Below the pieces are notes generated by a model. That model was not told where the DNA came from and did not search any database. It worked only from the letters and a program-made list of their open reading frames with translations. A stretch of 64,000 nucleotides of DNA from Maritalea porphyrae (GTDB lineage: Bacteria; Pseudomonadota; Alphaproteobacteria; Rhizobiales; Devosiaceae): the NCBI RefSeq assembly GCF_027213965.1, contig NZ_JAPWGX010000008.1:1-64000 (forward strand). Direction: 5' to 3'. The stretch's first letter is position 1, and each line of letters opens with the position of its first letter. A program made the translations under genes and the position numbers. Shown here piece by piece: positions 8,297-16,394 of this stretch.

Positions 8297-9327
8297 GATG
8301 CAGCCTTTCGCGCAGTGACAAGGTCCAGAGCTACATCGACAATCATATCTTCCTGACCGCCAATCATTTTTCGTTTGCCCAACTCGACCAGAATATCCGA
8401 AGTCGGAATGTCGTAGTCTGAGGCCGCCTTTTCTGCATGGCGCAGGAACGACGAATAGACGCCCGCATAGCCTAGCATCAGGCTTTCGCGGTCCACGCGC
8501 ACAGGGCGATCCATAAGCGGGCGCACGATGTCATCGGCTGTCGCCGAAAGCTGCGCAAAGTCGCATCCAGTCTCTATGCCAAGGCGGTCAAAAACCGCGA
8601 TCATGGCTTCTATCGGGGCGTTTCCGGCCCCTGCCCCAAGTCCAGCAAGCGAACCATCGACCCGGACTGCCCCGGACCGAATACCGGCCACCGCATTGGC
8701 AACGCCGTGGTGCAGGTTTTCATGGGTGTGAATGCCGACTTCGGTCTCGGGCTTCAGATTTTCGCGCAGTGCAGTCACGCGCGCGGTCACATCGGCAGGC
8801 AGCATTGCACCCGCACTGTCCACGACATAGACGCATTCCGCACCATAGCTTTCCATCAACAGCGCCTGTGCGACCAAGGCTTCGGGCGACGTCATATGCG
8901 CCATCATCAAGAAACAGGCCGTGTCATATCCTAGGTCACGGGCCACACGGATGTGTTGGCGTGATACATCAGCCTCTGTGCAATGGGTGGCAATCCGAAC
9001 TGATCGGGCACCAGCGCCATAAGCGTCCTTCAGATCATCAGCCAGACCGATACCGGGCACCAAAAGCACCGTGATGCGGGCCGTTTTCACAGCCTCCGCC
9101 GCCGCACCAATCCAGTCGAGATCGGAATGACTGCCAAACCCGTAGTTGAACGACGACCCCGAAAGCCCGTCCCCATGCGTAACTTCCAGTGCATCGACAC
9201 CCGCCCGATCAAGCGCGCCTGCGATTGTCGCCACATCGTCAAGGCTCATCTGGTGGCGTAAGGCGTGCATCCCGTCACGCATCGTCACGTCTTGAACGTA
9301 GATCTTCTCTTTGTTGGGGATCGCCAT
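8293..9327 (-). CDS. dmpG: 4-hydroxy-2-oxovalerate aldolase
   Basis: Class II pyruvate aldolase, 344 aa, of the DmpG/MhpE family. The N-terminal [18 protein letters not shown] carries the arginine-aspartate pair of the active site, and metal-binding histidines are in [14 protein letters not shown] (about residue 200). The C-terminal domain (residues about 280-344) matches the part that docks on the acetaldehyde dehydrogenase. It cleaves 4-hydroxy-2-oxovalerate to pyruvate and acetaldehyde, passing the aldehyde to its partner, whose gene is 1 bp away. Length is normal. Confidence 0.94.
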   Translation of the reverse strand: MAIPNKEKIYVQDVTMRDGMHALRHQMSLDDVATIAGALDRAGVDALEVTHGDGLSGSSFNYGFGSHSDLDWIGAAAEAVKTARITVLLVPGIGLADDLKDAYGAGARSVRIATHCTEADVSRQHIRVARDLGYDTACFLMMAHMTSPEALVAQALLMESYGAECVYVVDSAGAMLPADVTARVTALRENLKPETEVGIHTHENLHHGVANAVAGIRSGAVRVDGSLAGLGAGAGNAPIEAMIAVFDRLGIETGCDFAQLSATADDIVRPLMDRPVRVDRESLMLGYAGVYSSFLRHAEKAASDYDIPTSDILVELGKRKMIGGQEDMIVDVALDLVTARKAAS

Positions 9328-9328
9328 T

Positions 9329-10264
9329 TTACGCCGCCTCCACGTTATGGGCTCTCGCCCAGTTTTCTGCAGCCGCCTTCGCTGCTGAGGTCATAATGTC
9401 GAGATTGCCCGCATAGGACGGGAAGTAGTCGGCATTACCTTCGACCTCGATGAAGATCGACGTTTTTAGCCCCGAAACCCGCCCGATGCCCGGCACGTTC
9501 AGCGGTGCATTGTCGCTAATGGTCTCGAACTGCACATCCTGTTTCAACCGATATCCAGGGACATAGCGTTGCACCTCTTGCACCATCCGTAACACGCTTT
9601 CGCGGATAGCGCCTTCGTCGCCGCCCTGGCTCAGGGTAAAGACTGAATCACGCATCAACATTGGTGGATCAGCGGGGTTAAGGATGATAATCGCCTTGCC
9701 CCGCTCCGCTCCGCCGACTTTTTCAATGGCGCGGCTGGTGGTCTGGGTGAACTCGTCAATATTCGCCCGCGTTCCCGGCCCTGCTGAAAGCGAAGAGACT
9801 GATGCAACTATCTCGGCGTAGATCAGACGGTCCGTTGCACGGCGCACAGCGTGAACCATCGGGATCGTCGCCTGCCCTCCGCAAGTCACCATATTCAGCG
9901 CGCTTTCACCGCGGTTTTCATTAAGGTTTACGGACGGCACAACGAAAGGCCCAATAGCCGCAGGCGTCAGATCAATGATCTGCTTGCCATCGGCCACCAG
10001 CACTGGATGGTGCTTCATATGTGCGCCAGCCGAGGTCGCATCCATTACGATGGAAATATCTTTGTAATTCGGTAGTGCGCGTAAACCGTCCAGCCCTTCA
10101 TGGGTGCTGGGCACGCCAAGGTCAGCCGCGCGTTTCAGCCCGTCGCTCGCTGCGTCGATCCCGACCATCGCGCCCATCTCAAGCTCGTCCGAGCCCTTGA
10201 GGATTTTCATCATGAGGTCCGTGCCAATATTGCCCGATCCGATTATCGCAACTTTGAATGTCAT
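9329..10264 (-). CDS. dmpF: acetaldehyde dehydrogenase (acylating)
   Basis: NAD- and CoA-dependent enzyme of the DmpF/MhpF family, 311 aa. GSGNIGTD at residues 9-16 is the nucleotide-binding loop, and C128 in MVTCGGQA is the catalytic cysteine. It turns acetaldehyde from the partner aldolase into acetyl-CoA. The gene start overlaps the hydratase stop (ATGA) and its stop is 1 bp from the aldolase start, the usual arrangement for this channelled pair. Confidence 0.95.
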   Translation of the reverse strand: MTFKVAIIGSGNIGTDLMMKILKGSDELEMGAMVGIDAASDGLKRAADLGVPSTHEGLDGLRALPNYKDISIVMDATSAGAHMKHHPVLVADGKQIIDLTPAAIGPFVVPSVNLNENRGESALNMVTCGGQATIPMVHAVRRATDRLIYAEIVASVSSLSAGPGTRANIDEFTQTTSRAIEKVGGAERGKAIIILNPADPPMLMRDSVFTLSQGGDEGAIRESVLRMVQEVQRYVPGYRLKQDVQFETISDNAPLNVPGIGRVSGLKTSIFIEVEGNADYFPSYAGNLDIMTSAAKAAAENWARAHNVEAA

Positions 10265-11058
10265 GCGCTTTCTCCCTTTGCGAAATGAGTGGTCACCTCT
10301 CCGAGGCCATTGATTGAAACGCGGAACGTGTCGCCCGGAGCGGCCGCAACCATTGGCCCCAACGCACCGGACAGGATCACATTACCCGCCATCAGCGGGC
10401 GACCAACTCTTGCCATGCGTCGTGCGAGCCAGAGCGATGCGATCAGCGGGTTGCCCATGCAGGCCGCACCGACCCCGAAGCTGACAGGTTGCCCCATCCG
10501 TTCCATCACCATCCCGCAGAGCCGTAGATCAAAATCAGCAAGGCGTACCGGTCGCGACCCGAGCACATAGAGCCCCGACGATGCGTTATCTGCAATCGTG
10601 TCGAAGATGCCGATTTTCCAATCCTGGATGCGACTGTCGACGATTTCAATGGCGGGCAGCGCATAATCAATCGCGCCCATCAGTTCAGCGGTTGTCACAT
10701 CCTCGCGCGTTAGGTCGCGCCCCAGAACAAAGGCAATTTCTGCTTCTACTTTCGGCTGAATCAGCGCACCAGCTGGAATGATGCCGCCATCAGCATATTC
10801 CATGTCCGCAAACAGCATCCCGTAGTCAGGTTGATCGACGCCCATCTGTGCCTGAACTGCTCTAGACGTCAGGCCAATTTTGCGCCCGACAAGCCGCCGC
10901 CCCTGCGCGATTGCGGCTTTTGTCACTTCTTCCTGAACTGCATAGGCCGTATCGATATCGGCTTTGTCGCCGAAATCTGCAGCAATCGGTGCAACAACCG
11001 CACGGTCGCGTTCTGCTGCAATCAGAGCTTTTGCTGTGGTTTCAATCTTGTCAGCCAT
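10261..11058 (-). CDS. dmpE: 2-oxopent-4-enoate hydratase
   Basis: Hydratase of the DmpE/MhpD/TesE group, 265 aa. [19 protein letters not shown] and DYGMLFADM mark the hydratase branch and separate it from the related decarboxylase at 7529-8296. Metal-binding region VEAEIAFVL plus EIVDSR is present. It adds water to 2-hydroxypenta-2,4-dienoate to give 4-hydroxy-2-oxovalerate for the aldolase. The ATG at 11058 follows GGGGAGAA; a TTG two codons earlier is less likely. It starts 14 bp after the dehydrogenase stop. Confidence 0.91.
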   Translation of the reverse strand: MADKIETTAKALIAAERDRAVVAPIAADFGDKADIDTAYAVQEEVTKAAIAQGRRLVGRKIGLTSRAVQAQMGVDQPDYGMLFADMEYADGGIIPAGALIQPKVEAEIAFVLGRDLTREDVTTAELMGAIDYALPAIEIVDSRIQDWKIGIFDTIADNASSGLYVLGSRPVRLADFDLRLCGMVMERMGQPVSFGVGAACMGNPLIASLWLARRMARVGRPLMAGNVILSGALGPMVAAAPGDTFRVSINGLGEVTTHFAKGESA

Positions 11059-11072
11059 CGTCAATTCTCCCC

Positions 11073-12551
11073 TTAAAGCTTCACGCAGATGTTTGCGCGC
11101 TCTGAATAGAACTCTAGCGAATGCACACCGCCTTCACGCCCAATGCCTGACTTTTTAGAGCCACCAAAAGCGGTGCGAAGGTCGCGCAAGAACCAGGAAT
11201 TCACCCACACAAGGCCCACTTCAATTTTCGGTGCGAACCGGTGTGCGCGGGAAAGGTCCTGCGTCCAGATCACACTTGCGAGGCCGTAGTCATCGTCATT
11301 GACCTTCGCGATCACCTCGTCTTCAGAATCGAACGGGCTGACATGGCAGCACGGGCCGAAAATCTCTTCGCGAACAAGGCGGCTGGTTTCGGGCAACCCG
11401 GTCCAGATCGTCGGCTCTACGAAATGTCCACTATCACGCGCATCATCGAAAGTCGGCACGCCGCCCCCTGTCACGATCGTCGCGTTTTCCTGCTTGGCCA
11501 GTTCGTAGTAGGACAGCACCTTCTTGCGGTGTTCCGCAGAAATCAGCGGCCCCATATTCACGCCCGGATGGTCCGGTCCGCCCAGAACCATGGCTTCAGC
11601 ACCATTTCTAAGTCGGGCCACGAATTCGTCAAAGATCGCGCGTTCAACATAGACACGCTCGGTTCCCAGACAAACCTGACCGCAATTGGAAAACACGGAC
11701 TGCATCGTGCCTGCGACGGCTTTGTCCAGATCGGCATCCGCAAAGATAATCGCGGCGTTTTTCCCGCCGAGCTCTAACGAAATATCCCGCAGGCCAACGG
11801 CGGCCTGCTTCATGATCGCTTCGCCGGTCGTGGTCTCACCAGTAAAGGTGATCCCGTTGACAAGCGGATGTTGCGTCAGCATTTCACCGGCTGATTCTGG
11901 GCCAAACCCGTGGATGACATTGTAGACCCCTTTCGGCACGCCCGCGTCATTCATGACCTGGCCCAAAAGAGTCGTTGTGTGCGGTGTTTCCTCGGACGGT
12001 TTGACAACCACCGTATTGCCCAATGCCAAAGCGGGTCCAACTTTCCATGTCATCAACAAAAGCGGCAGATTCCAAGGGCTGATGACTGCGATAACCCCTT
12101 TGGGTCGATGCACACCATAGTTGATCGCCTTGCCGCCATCGGGAGTATCGGTCTCGAAGAACTCCGAACCGAGGTTCTTGATCATATCAGCGAAGGTGGA
12201 AAAATTCGCCCCGCCGCGTGGAATATCAACCATCCTCGCTAGACTGGAAGGCTTGCCGGTGTCGGCCACTTCGGCCGCCAGAAACTCTTCAAAGCGATCA
12301 TTGATGCCCTGCGATACGCGCTGCAGGATGCCCGCCCGTTCTGCCACCGTCATACAGCCCCAAGGACCATTCAGCGCAGCCTTTGCGGCACGAACAGCAT
12401 GGTCCACATCCTCGCGGCCCGCCTCATGCACCTGAGCAATTACCTTACCCGTAGCAGGCGACACCTTATCAAACATGCGCCCCGAAAGGGCGGATCGATA
12501 CTCGCCGTCAATAAACAGCCTGTGTTCCGTGAGGGCCTCATTATCCAGCAT
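11073..12551 (-). CDS. dmpC: 2-hydroxymuconic semialdehyde dehydrogenase
   Basis: Aldehyde dehydrogenase superfamily, 492 aa, first gene of the operon. E260 in ELGGKN and C294 in GQVCLGTERVYV are the catalytic residues; the latter context and SPWNLPLLLMTWK are typical of the DmpC/XylG/NahI subgroup. It oxidises 2-hydroxymuconate semialdehyde to 2-hydroxymuconate, feeding the tautomerase and decarboxylase. GGAGATGAC precedes the ATG. Upstream lies an array of four phased operator-like palindromes (12618-12687), so this gene's promoter probably controls the whole operon down to the transporter. Confidence 0.92.
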   Translation of the reverse strand: MLDNEALTEHRLFIDGEYRSALSGRMFDKVSPATGKVIAQVHEAGREDVDHAVRAAKAALNGPWGCMTVAERAGILQRVSQGINDRFEEFLAAEVADTGKPSSLARMVDIPRGGANFSTFADMIKNLGSEFFETDTPDGGKAINYGVHRPKGVIAVISPWNLPLLLMTWKVGPALALGNTVVVKPSEETPHTTTLLGQVMNDAGVPKGVYNVIHGFGPESAGEMLTQHPLVNGITFTGETTTGEAIMKQAAVGLRDISLELGGKNAAIIFADADLDKAVAGTMQSVFSNCGQVCLGTERVYVERAIFDEFVARLRNGAEAMVLGGPDHPGVNMGPLISAEHRKKVLSYYELAKQENATIVTGGGVPTFDDARDSGHFVEPTIWTGLPETSRLVREEIFGPCCHVSPFDSEDEVIAKVNDDDYGLASVIWTQDLSRAHRFAPKIEVGLVWVNSWFLRDLRTAFGGSKKSGIGREGGVHSLEFYSERANICVKL

Positions 12552-12617
12552 GTCATCTCCGTAACTTGATCAAAGCCCCGCGCAACGCCGAACCAACTTC
12601 CTTGATCATCTTTAAGT

Positions 12618-12687
12618 AAAATCGTTTTGCCAATTTAAAAACGTTTTTATTAATTTAAAATCGTTTTGTCAACTCAAAACCGTTTTT
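12618..12687. promoter_or_regulatory. four phased CG-centred operator repeats
   Basis: AAAANCGTTTTK occurs at 12618-12629, 12637-12648, 12657-12668 and 12676-12687. The central CG steps are 19, 20 and 19 bp apart, so all four face the same side of the helix. The AT-rich array is about 65 bp upstream of the first gene of the meta-cleavage operon and resembles the array at 13721-13790. The GntR/FCD protein is the obvious candidate ligand. The stretch 12688-12821 holds nothing else I can name. Confidence 0.8.
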
Positions 12688-12821
12688 AAGTTGACGGCGA
12701 TTGATTTAATTGAATTTGTTGAGGAACTCACAGAGTGGCGAAGTAACTTAACATGTCGGATTTTGGATGAACACGTTGCAGTCCGTGGAGCCAACGCCCC
12801 TGCTCGATCTCGGCAGATGCT

Positions 12822-13667
12822 TCAGAATGCGCTTCTATCGGCCATGTGAGATTGGATTGTGGGCCACGCCTTGGCACCAATTCCGCGCAGATGTGCCCGG
12901 GCTTCGGCGTCGAGATCTGCCTTGATTGCAGTCGTCCAACTGTCGCGACCCTGCAATCGGTCAATCCAATCGGCGACGCGTGGGTGAGTTCCTGCATAAA
13001 GCTCAGTCCAGCCATATTGCAAAAGCGTCTGGAAATACGGCGCGGTCACGATATCAGCGAGGCTAAGGTGGTCACCGATCAACCAATCGCGATCCTGCAA
13101 GGCCCGTTCCATCTGATCAATCGTCTGACAATAAACGCCAACTGCATTCCTGACATCAGGCGCATCAAGCCCTTGGTCGAAAAGTCGCTTTTGACGCTCC
13201 CTGCGAGGGGCTTCGACCACCTGATCTATCAGCGCAAGTGCTTCGTCCCGGTCCATCTCCAAAAGCCGCGGTCGCATCGCCAATGGCCATTGCAACGCCC
13301 CACATGACGGATGCAGGCTATTATCGACATGTTTCATCCACAATCGGATTTCAGCCCGAAGATGCGGCGCGTCCGGCCGCAGTGAAACTGCACCAACATA
13401 GGCTTCGTCAAGATATTCGCAGATCAGTGATGATTCCCGTAGAACATGGTCCCCGTCCACCAACGTCGGCACCACGCCCGCCGGATTGAGCTTGAGATAC
13501 CAGGGTTGCAAGTTCTCTTTTCCGGGCAGGTCGATATCCTGCATTTCATAAGCAAGAGCCTTTTCCGCAAGGACGATGCGCACTTTTTGGGCACACGGCG
13601 ACATTCTGTTATTATACAGTGTAATCTTCAGCGCATTGCGCGTGCGCCTGTTCGCATGATCCGCCAT
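12822..13667 (-). CDS. glutathione S-transferase family protein
   Basis: GST-fold protein, 281 aa. The thioredoxin-like N-terminal domain begins near residue 14 (ITLYNNRMSPCAQKVRIVL, with SPCAQKV as the glutathione-contact site), and the cis-proline and ESS glutathione motifs follow (GVVPTLVDGDHVLRESSLI). The helical C-terminal domain carries the D of SLADIVTAP. The start at 13667 has a GAGGGGG site; an ATG at 13712 is possible but lacks one. It is transcribed away from the regulator at 13843 and towards the operon. It could detoxify a reactive semialdehyde or act as a glutathione-dependent isomerase or reductase on an upstream intermediate; sequence does not decide. Confidence 0.85.
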   Translation of the reverse strand: MADHANRRTRNALKITLYNNRMSPCAQKVRIVLAEKALAYEMQDIDLPGKENLQPWYLKLNPAGVVPTLVDGDHVLRESSLICEYLDEAYVGAVSLRPDAPHLRAEIRLWMKHVDNSLHPSCGALQWPLAMRPRLLEMDRDEALALIDQVVEAPRRERQKRLFDQGLDAPDVRNAVGVYCQTIDQMERALQDRDWLIGDHLSLADIVTAPYFQTLLQYGWTELYAGTHPRVADWIDRLQGRDSWTTAIKADLDAEARAHLRGIGAKAWPTIQSHMADRSAF

Positions 13668-13720
13668 GACATCCCCCTCACTGAAATGTGACCTGTCCTT
13701 GCCCCGCATCATGTTTCTTC

Positions 13721-13790
13721 AACAACGTTTTGTCAAGCCAGTAAACGTTTCTTTATTGTTAAAACGTTTTCACTAAATTAAGTCGTTGGT
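13721..13790. promoter_or_regulatory. second phased CG-centred operator array
   Basis: AACAACGTTTTG (13721-13732), TAAACGTTTC (13742-13751), AAAACGTTTT (13761-13770) and a weaker AGTCGTT (13781-13787) have CG steps at 13726, 13746, 13765 and 13784: spacings of 20, 19 and 19 bp. This matches the geometry and core of the array at 12618-12687. It lies in the divergent space between the GST and GntR genes, as expected for shared control and autoregulation. Confidence 0.75.
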
Positions 13791-13842
13791 TGTTAGCATA
13801 ATCTGCGCTAAGTAATAGACTTTATCTGAAGCGCAGGACCCA

Positions 13843-14571
13843 ATGATTTTAGAGAATCCAAATCAAGAAAAAAAAACGGCCGTCGAAACGGTGCAGTCGC
13901 AGCTCAGGGATCAGATTCTCAACTTCGATCTTCCCCCCGGCACCCGCCTGCATGTAGACAACCTGCGGCTCAAGTTCGATGTCTCGACGGCGACTATGCG
14001 CGAAGCCCTGTCGCGACTTTTGATCGACAACCTCGTCACGACAGAACGTCAGCGCGGGTTCTGGGTCCGTGAACTCAGCCTTGAGGATTTTCGTAGCATT
14101 AGCGAAGCCCGCAAGATCGTCGAAATCGGCGCGCTGCGCTCGTCACTCGATCACCGCGACGACAATTGGGAAGGTGATCTGTTTGCCGCCTATCGCAAGT
14201 TGAAGCTCGTCGAAGACCGGTTGTTATCCAAATATGATCCCGATCTGGCAAACGAATGGCATCTTCGGAATAGAAAGTTCCATGATTGCCTAGTGCAGAA
14301 CTGCCTAAACCCGTGGCTGATCGATTTCAGACGGCTTCTTCATCAACACAGTGATCGTTATCACCGCCTTGTTCTGAAGGACAATCGCAAACATCGTGAC
14401 GTCAGCCAGGAACATGCCGAAATTTTCAGAAGCGCGATTGATGGCGACATCGAACTCTGCGTTGCGTTGGTTGAAAATCACATCGACACGACGGTCGAAC
14501 TTATTGCCAAACGTTTACCGCAGACTTCCCAAAGATTAGCAATTCCACTGAGTGCTGAGCGTACGAAGTGA
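13843..14571 (+). CDS. GntR/FCD family transcriptional regulator
   Basis: DNA-binding regulator, 242 aa. Winged HTH at residues about 14-75 (LRDQILNFDLPPGTRL, then VSTATMREALSRL), followed by an all-helical FCD effector domain with the usual metal-ligand pattern (D, then H in KFHDCL, H in QEHAEIF, H in VENHIDTT). Such proteins are typically repressors released by an aromatic acid or its breakdown product. It is divergent to the GST gene, with three or four palindromic sites in between, and the same sites precede the meta-cleavage operon, so it probably governs both. Confidence 0.9.
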   Translation: MILENPNQEKKTAVETVQSQLRDQILNFDLPPGTRLHVDNLRLKFDVSTATMREALSRLLIDNLVTTERQRGFWVRELSLEDFRSISEARKIVEIGALRSSLDHRDDNWEGDLFAAYRKLKLVEDRLLSKYDPDLANEWHLRNRKFHDCLVQNCLNPWLIDFRRLLHQHSDRYHRLVLKDNRKHRDVSQEHAEIFRSAIDGDIELCVALVENHIDTTVELIAKRLPQTSQRLAIPLSAERTK

Positions 14572-14579
14572 GCTCATAG

Positions 14580-14921
14580 GAGGTGTCCTTTGCGGCCCTG
14601 CATGAGGCAGAGCAGTTAGTCCGCAGTTCTTGCGAACTTCGCGGCCGACCGTCGAAATTGACCGGTTCAAGTTTTGGGCAATCGAACGAAACGACAGCTT
14701 TGTGATCAGCCCCTGAGAAATGTATTCTCGTTCAATGATGCTCGAAACACATCGGGAACGAGTTCAATCAGCGTGACGGATTCCACCAGTTCGCGCCAAG
14801 TGAAGAGAAATCGAAGACGACGCACAATTAGATTAACGGCCATTTGATCATCGCGTTGCCACCGATCCCACATCTCGGACTTTTGTTGCTCCGAATAAAG
14901 CGTCCGTGTACGATATTTCAT
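14580..14921 (-). pseudogene. degraded IS30-family transposase N-terminal fragment
   Basis: The start at 14921 reads MKYRTRTLYSEQQKSEMWDRWQ, the usual opening of alphaproteobacterial IS30 transposases, after which the frame loses similarity. In another minus-strand frame, about 14704-14584, LSFRSIAQNLNRSISTVGRE matches the IS30 helix-turn-helix. A deletion or frameshift separates the pieces and the rest of the gene is missing; the remnant ends next to the GntR stop. Non-functional. Confidence 0.75.
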
Positions 14922-15058
14922 ATTAGACACTCCATCTTTCCAAAAAGACTAATGTGAGGCGTTCGTTTTGCAGCGAAAGTCAGCTAATGGGATGTACCGG
15001 CTGCTTCCCCCGATGGGTTAACCTGTGAGGGTTACCTCATAAATTAGGAGAAGCAGAT

Positions 15059-16126
15059 ATGACTACAAAGAAAGTGGATGGAATAGAGAACTTGGCCGTG
15101 GTTGGCGTTGATATTGGAAAGGACACGTTTCATCTCGTTGGGTTTGATAGCGATGGTAATCTTGTTGTTCGGACCAAAATCAAGCGGCAGGCTTTGAACC
15201 AAACCTTTGAGAGGTTGCCGCGATGTGTTGTTGGCATGGAGGCCTGTTTGAGTGCTCACTTTGTCAGCCGAACATTGCGTGGTCTTGGATTTGAACCCCG
15301 GATCATCCCGGCCATTTACGTTAAGCCTTTTATCAAAGGTCAGAAGAACGACTACAATGATGCTGAGGCAATTGCTGAATCAGCAATGCGCCCCAATCTG
15401 CCAACTGTTTCCGAGAAGAGCCAAGACCAACTTGATCTACAGGCACTTCATCGTGTTCGATCACGGCTGGTTTCGCGCAGAACGGCGGTGATCAATCAAA
15501 TACGAGCTTTTCTGATTGAACAGGGCATTACAGTGCGCAAAGGATTGCGCTCACTCAAGAACTCTTTCGATGCAATTTTGGAACAGCGAAAAGATGAGAT
15601 TTCACTACGTATGCGAGATATCCTCCTCGGCCTTCGCGGTGACTGGACGTGGCTCGATGAACGCATTGATACTGTTTCTACAGAGATCGAAAGCATCAGC
15701 CAGTCAGAAGAAAACTGCGTTCGGGTGATGACGATACCTGGTATCGGGCGGATGATTTCAACAGCAATGGTTGCTGCAATTGGACTCGGAGAAGCATTTG
15801 ATCGTGGCAGAGACTTTGCTGCTTGGGTTGGACTGGTACCCCGGCAATACAGCACGGGAGGGCGTACGGTTCTTGGACGTATAACCAAGCGAGGTAGTAG
15901 ATATCTGCGCATGCTATTAGTTCAGGCAGCGAAGGTGATCTTGATGCGGCCGCACAATTGGTCCAAGTTCAGTTTTGGCGAGTGGCTCAGCCTAGCTGCG
16001 GGACGGATGCATCGGAACAAATTGGCCGTAGCGTTAGCCAATAAACTTGCTCGAATTGCATGGAGTGTCTTGAGACACGGCAAGGCATTCGATGCGCAAA
16101 CAGATGAGGTAATGGTTGGTATTTAA
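15059..16126 (+). CDS. IS110-family transposase
   Basis: DEDD transposase/recombinase, 355 aa, full length. The RuvC-like N-terminal domain has acidic residues in VGVDIGKDTFHLVG, VGMEAC and NDYNDAEAIAE. The C-terminal Transposase_20 domain carries the helix-hairpin-helix-like IPGIGRMISTAMVAAIG and the region with the likely catalytic serine, VPRQYSTGGRTVLGRITKRG. ATTAGGAGAAGCAGAT precedes the ATG. These enzymes cut and join DNA guided by an RNA encoded in the element, so the non-coding end after this gene is of interest. No frameshift is visible; the element could be active. Confidence 0.93.
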   Translation: MTTKKVDGIENLAVVGVDIGKDTFHLVGFDSDGNLVVRTKIKRQALNQTFERLPRCVVGMEACLSAHFVSRTLRGLGFEPRIIPAIYVKPFIKGQKNDYNDAEAIAESAMRPNLPTVSEKSQDQLDLQALHRVRSRLVSRRTAVINQIRAFLIEQGITVRKGLRSLKNSFDAILEQRKDEISLRMRDILLGLRGDWTWLDERIDTVSTEIESISQSEENCVRVMTIPGIGRMISTAMVAAIGLGEAFDRGRDFAAWVGLVPRQYSTGGRTVLGRITKRGSRYLRMLLVQAAKVILMRPHNWSKFSFGEWLSLAAGRMHRNKLAVALANKLARIAWSVLRHGKAFDAQTDEVMVGI

Positions 16127-16342
16127 ATCCTACCATTATCCAAAGGAGTTCGCGAAAGATAGGAAGCATGGAACGGAATAATACGCCCCCAGAGTCTGAC
16201 GGCCCATATGGTCACCATCGACCTTGCAGCTAATGAGACCAAGGAGTGTGCGTAACCCCAACAAGGCCACGACCCGCATGTCGACCAACAGGCCGGATAC
16301 ATATGAGCGACTTCCGAGAACATGCAGAAATCACTTGCGAAC
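16127..16342 (+). ncRNA. candidate guide (bridge/seek) RNA region of the IS1111-like element
   Basis: 216 bp with no gene between the transposase stop and the right inverted repeat. In IS1111-type elements the guide RNA is encoded in the 3' non-coding end, so this is where it should lie. I have not folded the sequence and cannot give the loops; the call rests on position and family knowledge. Confidence 0.4.
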
Positions 16343-16394
16343 AGCAGCCGGTACATACATAAGGGCCGAAAGCAGCGACGGTCAGTTAGGGCGT

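Larger units (their letters stand above)
14992..16356 (+). mobile_element. IS110-family element (IS1111-like)
   Basis: Bounded by a perfect 14-bp inverted repeat, ATGTACCGGCTGCT at 14992-15005 and AGCAGCCGGTACAT at 16343-16356. The transposase gene lies close to the left repeat and about 215 bp of non-coding DNA precedes the right one. Sub-terminal repeats of this kind and a long 3' non-coding end are features of the IS1111 subgroup; the true tips may lie a few bases outside the repeats. It sits between the IS30 remnant and an IS1182 element. Confidence 0.85.

Noticed and set aside
12728-13015. 95-aa minus-strand frame downstream of the GST
   Set aside because: It overlaps the GST 3' end in another frame and has no start signal or family.
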